DNA of 64,000 nucleotides from Castor canadensis (taxonomy: Eukaryota; Chordata; Mammalia; Rodentia; Castoridae): NCBI RefSeq assembly GCF_047511655.1, contig NC_133402.1, positions 59,152,951-59,216,950 of the forward strand, in the 5' to 3' direction. The notes under the pieces are model-generated. The model saw only the letters and a program-made list of their open reading frames with translations, did no database searches and was not told the DNA's origin. Positions within the stretch are counted from its first letter, which is position 1, and each line of letters starts with the position of its first letter. A program made the translations under genes and the position numbers. Shown here one piece after another: positions 63,335 through 64,000 of this stretch.

Positions 63335-64000
63335 CAACAGACAGTTCACATAAGAATATTCAATTTACGAGTGGCGACACCACTGTGAGCAAAGGGAAAG
63401 GACAGACTTTTCAACAAAACGGTGCTGAGAAAATATGAAATGGTCCTTGACTCCTGCCATATTCAACCATCAATCATCTCCAGGTACATTAGTCTATACG
63501 TGAAAGGCAAAACTATATATCTATAATACAGGAAAATAACTTCTGTACATAAAAAGAAGACATAAGAAGGCCAGAGAACAGAAGAAGACATTTGTAACAC
63601 AAAGAACTTCCAAGTGGCTCAGTCCAAAACATGTATGTAACTCTCACAAACCACTAAGAAAAAGACACATAAGTCTTCAGAAAAGAACTACAAATGCCCA
63701 CTAAACCAAGGCAATGCTGCTCAACTTCACGAACAATCAGGAAACACATGCACTAGCAAACACTTCACTAGCAAAAGGGGCTTTTCATTCACTGCTCCTG
63801 GGGAGTATAAATTGGAACCACTTTGGCATTTTCTTCTAAAGTCACACGTAACTATCAAAGTCACCATTGTGTACAGTTCCAGAGGTTCCATTCACACCAC
63901 TATCTGTAGAAATGGCATGGCCTCGTAACCCATGTGGCTGTACACAGAAGCAATTTCCTCCAAGACTCAGCAGCAGACCTGAATATATACTTCATAAAAT
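63335..64000 (+). mobile_element. Old L1 ORF2 3' fragment
   Basis: ttttcaacaaaacggtgctg, caatcaggaaacacatgcac and ggggagtataaattggaacc follow the order of late L1 ORF2. It is diverged and runs off the window. Confidence 0.7.

Noticed and set aside
61319..64000. 3' exons of CEP70 on the minus strand
   Set aside because: No minus-strand frame with splice sites or coiled-coil text was found. The sequence is mostly repeat-like and AT-rich.

Overview
This is mammalian nuclear DNA, almost certainly from a rodent of the beaver type (Castorimorpha, probably Castor). The clue is the dominant short repeat: more than 40 copies of a tRNA-derived unit with an A-box-like TGGCTCAAGTGGTAGAG and a B-box-like GAGTTCAAACCCCAGTAC. 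Many copies are joined to a 7SL/B1-like monomer containing CTGTAATCCCAGCTACT. The species call rests on my memory of repeat styles and is less certain than the gene call.

The window holds one complete protein-coding gene, ESYT3 (extended synaptotagmin 3), on the + strand. I rebuilt 23 coding exons between 21558 and 59943. All introns are GT-AG, the phases join without a break, and the product is 887 residues (the human protein is about 886). The layout is an N-terminal membrane hairpin (about 44-79), an SMP lipid-transfer domain (about 117-300), C2A (313-435), C2B (449-587), a Pro/Ser/Thr-rich linker (588-750) and C2C (757-880). The known role of the family is to anchor in the ER, reach the plasma membrane through the C2 domains and move glycerolipids at ER-plasma membrane contacts.

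Layout: 1-21290 is intergenic DNA made of SINEs, L1 fragments, old DNA-transposon and LTR-like repeats, and one possible unidentified retrocopy (7690-8490). A CpG island with GC boxes and no visible TATA box (21290-22470) covers the promoter and exon 1. Intron 1 is 16.7 kb. Exons 2-22 lie between 38576 and 59694. The 3' UTR runs to a poly(A) signal at 61294. The last 2.7 kb is intergenic and ends in an L1 fragment. In mammals ESYT3 usually lies between MRAS (upstream) and CEP70 (downstream, opposite strand); I see no exon of either.

The most unusual feature is the end of the gene. The last coding exon, with its own splice acceptor and stop codon, lies in a 63-bp unit repeated eight times head to tail (59880-60383). 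The gene therefore has eight candidate terminal exons. Copy 1 encodes the expected Tyr at residue 877; copies 2-8 all encode His there.
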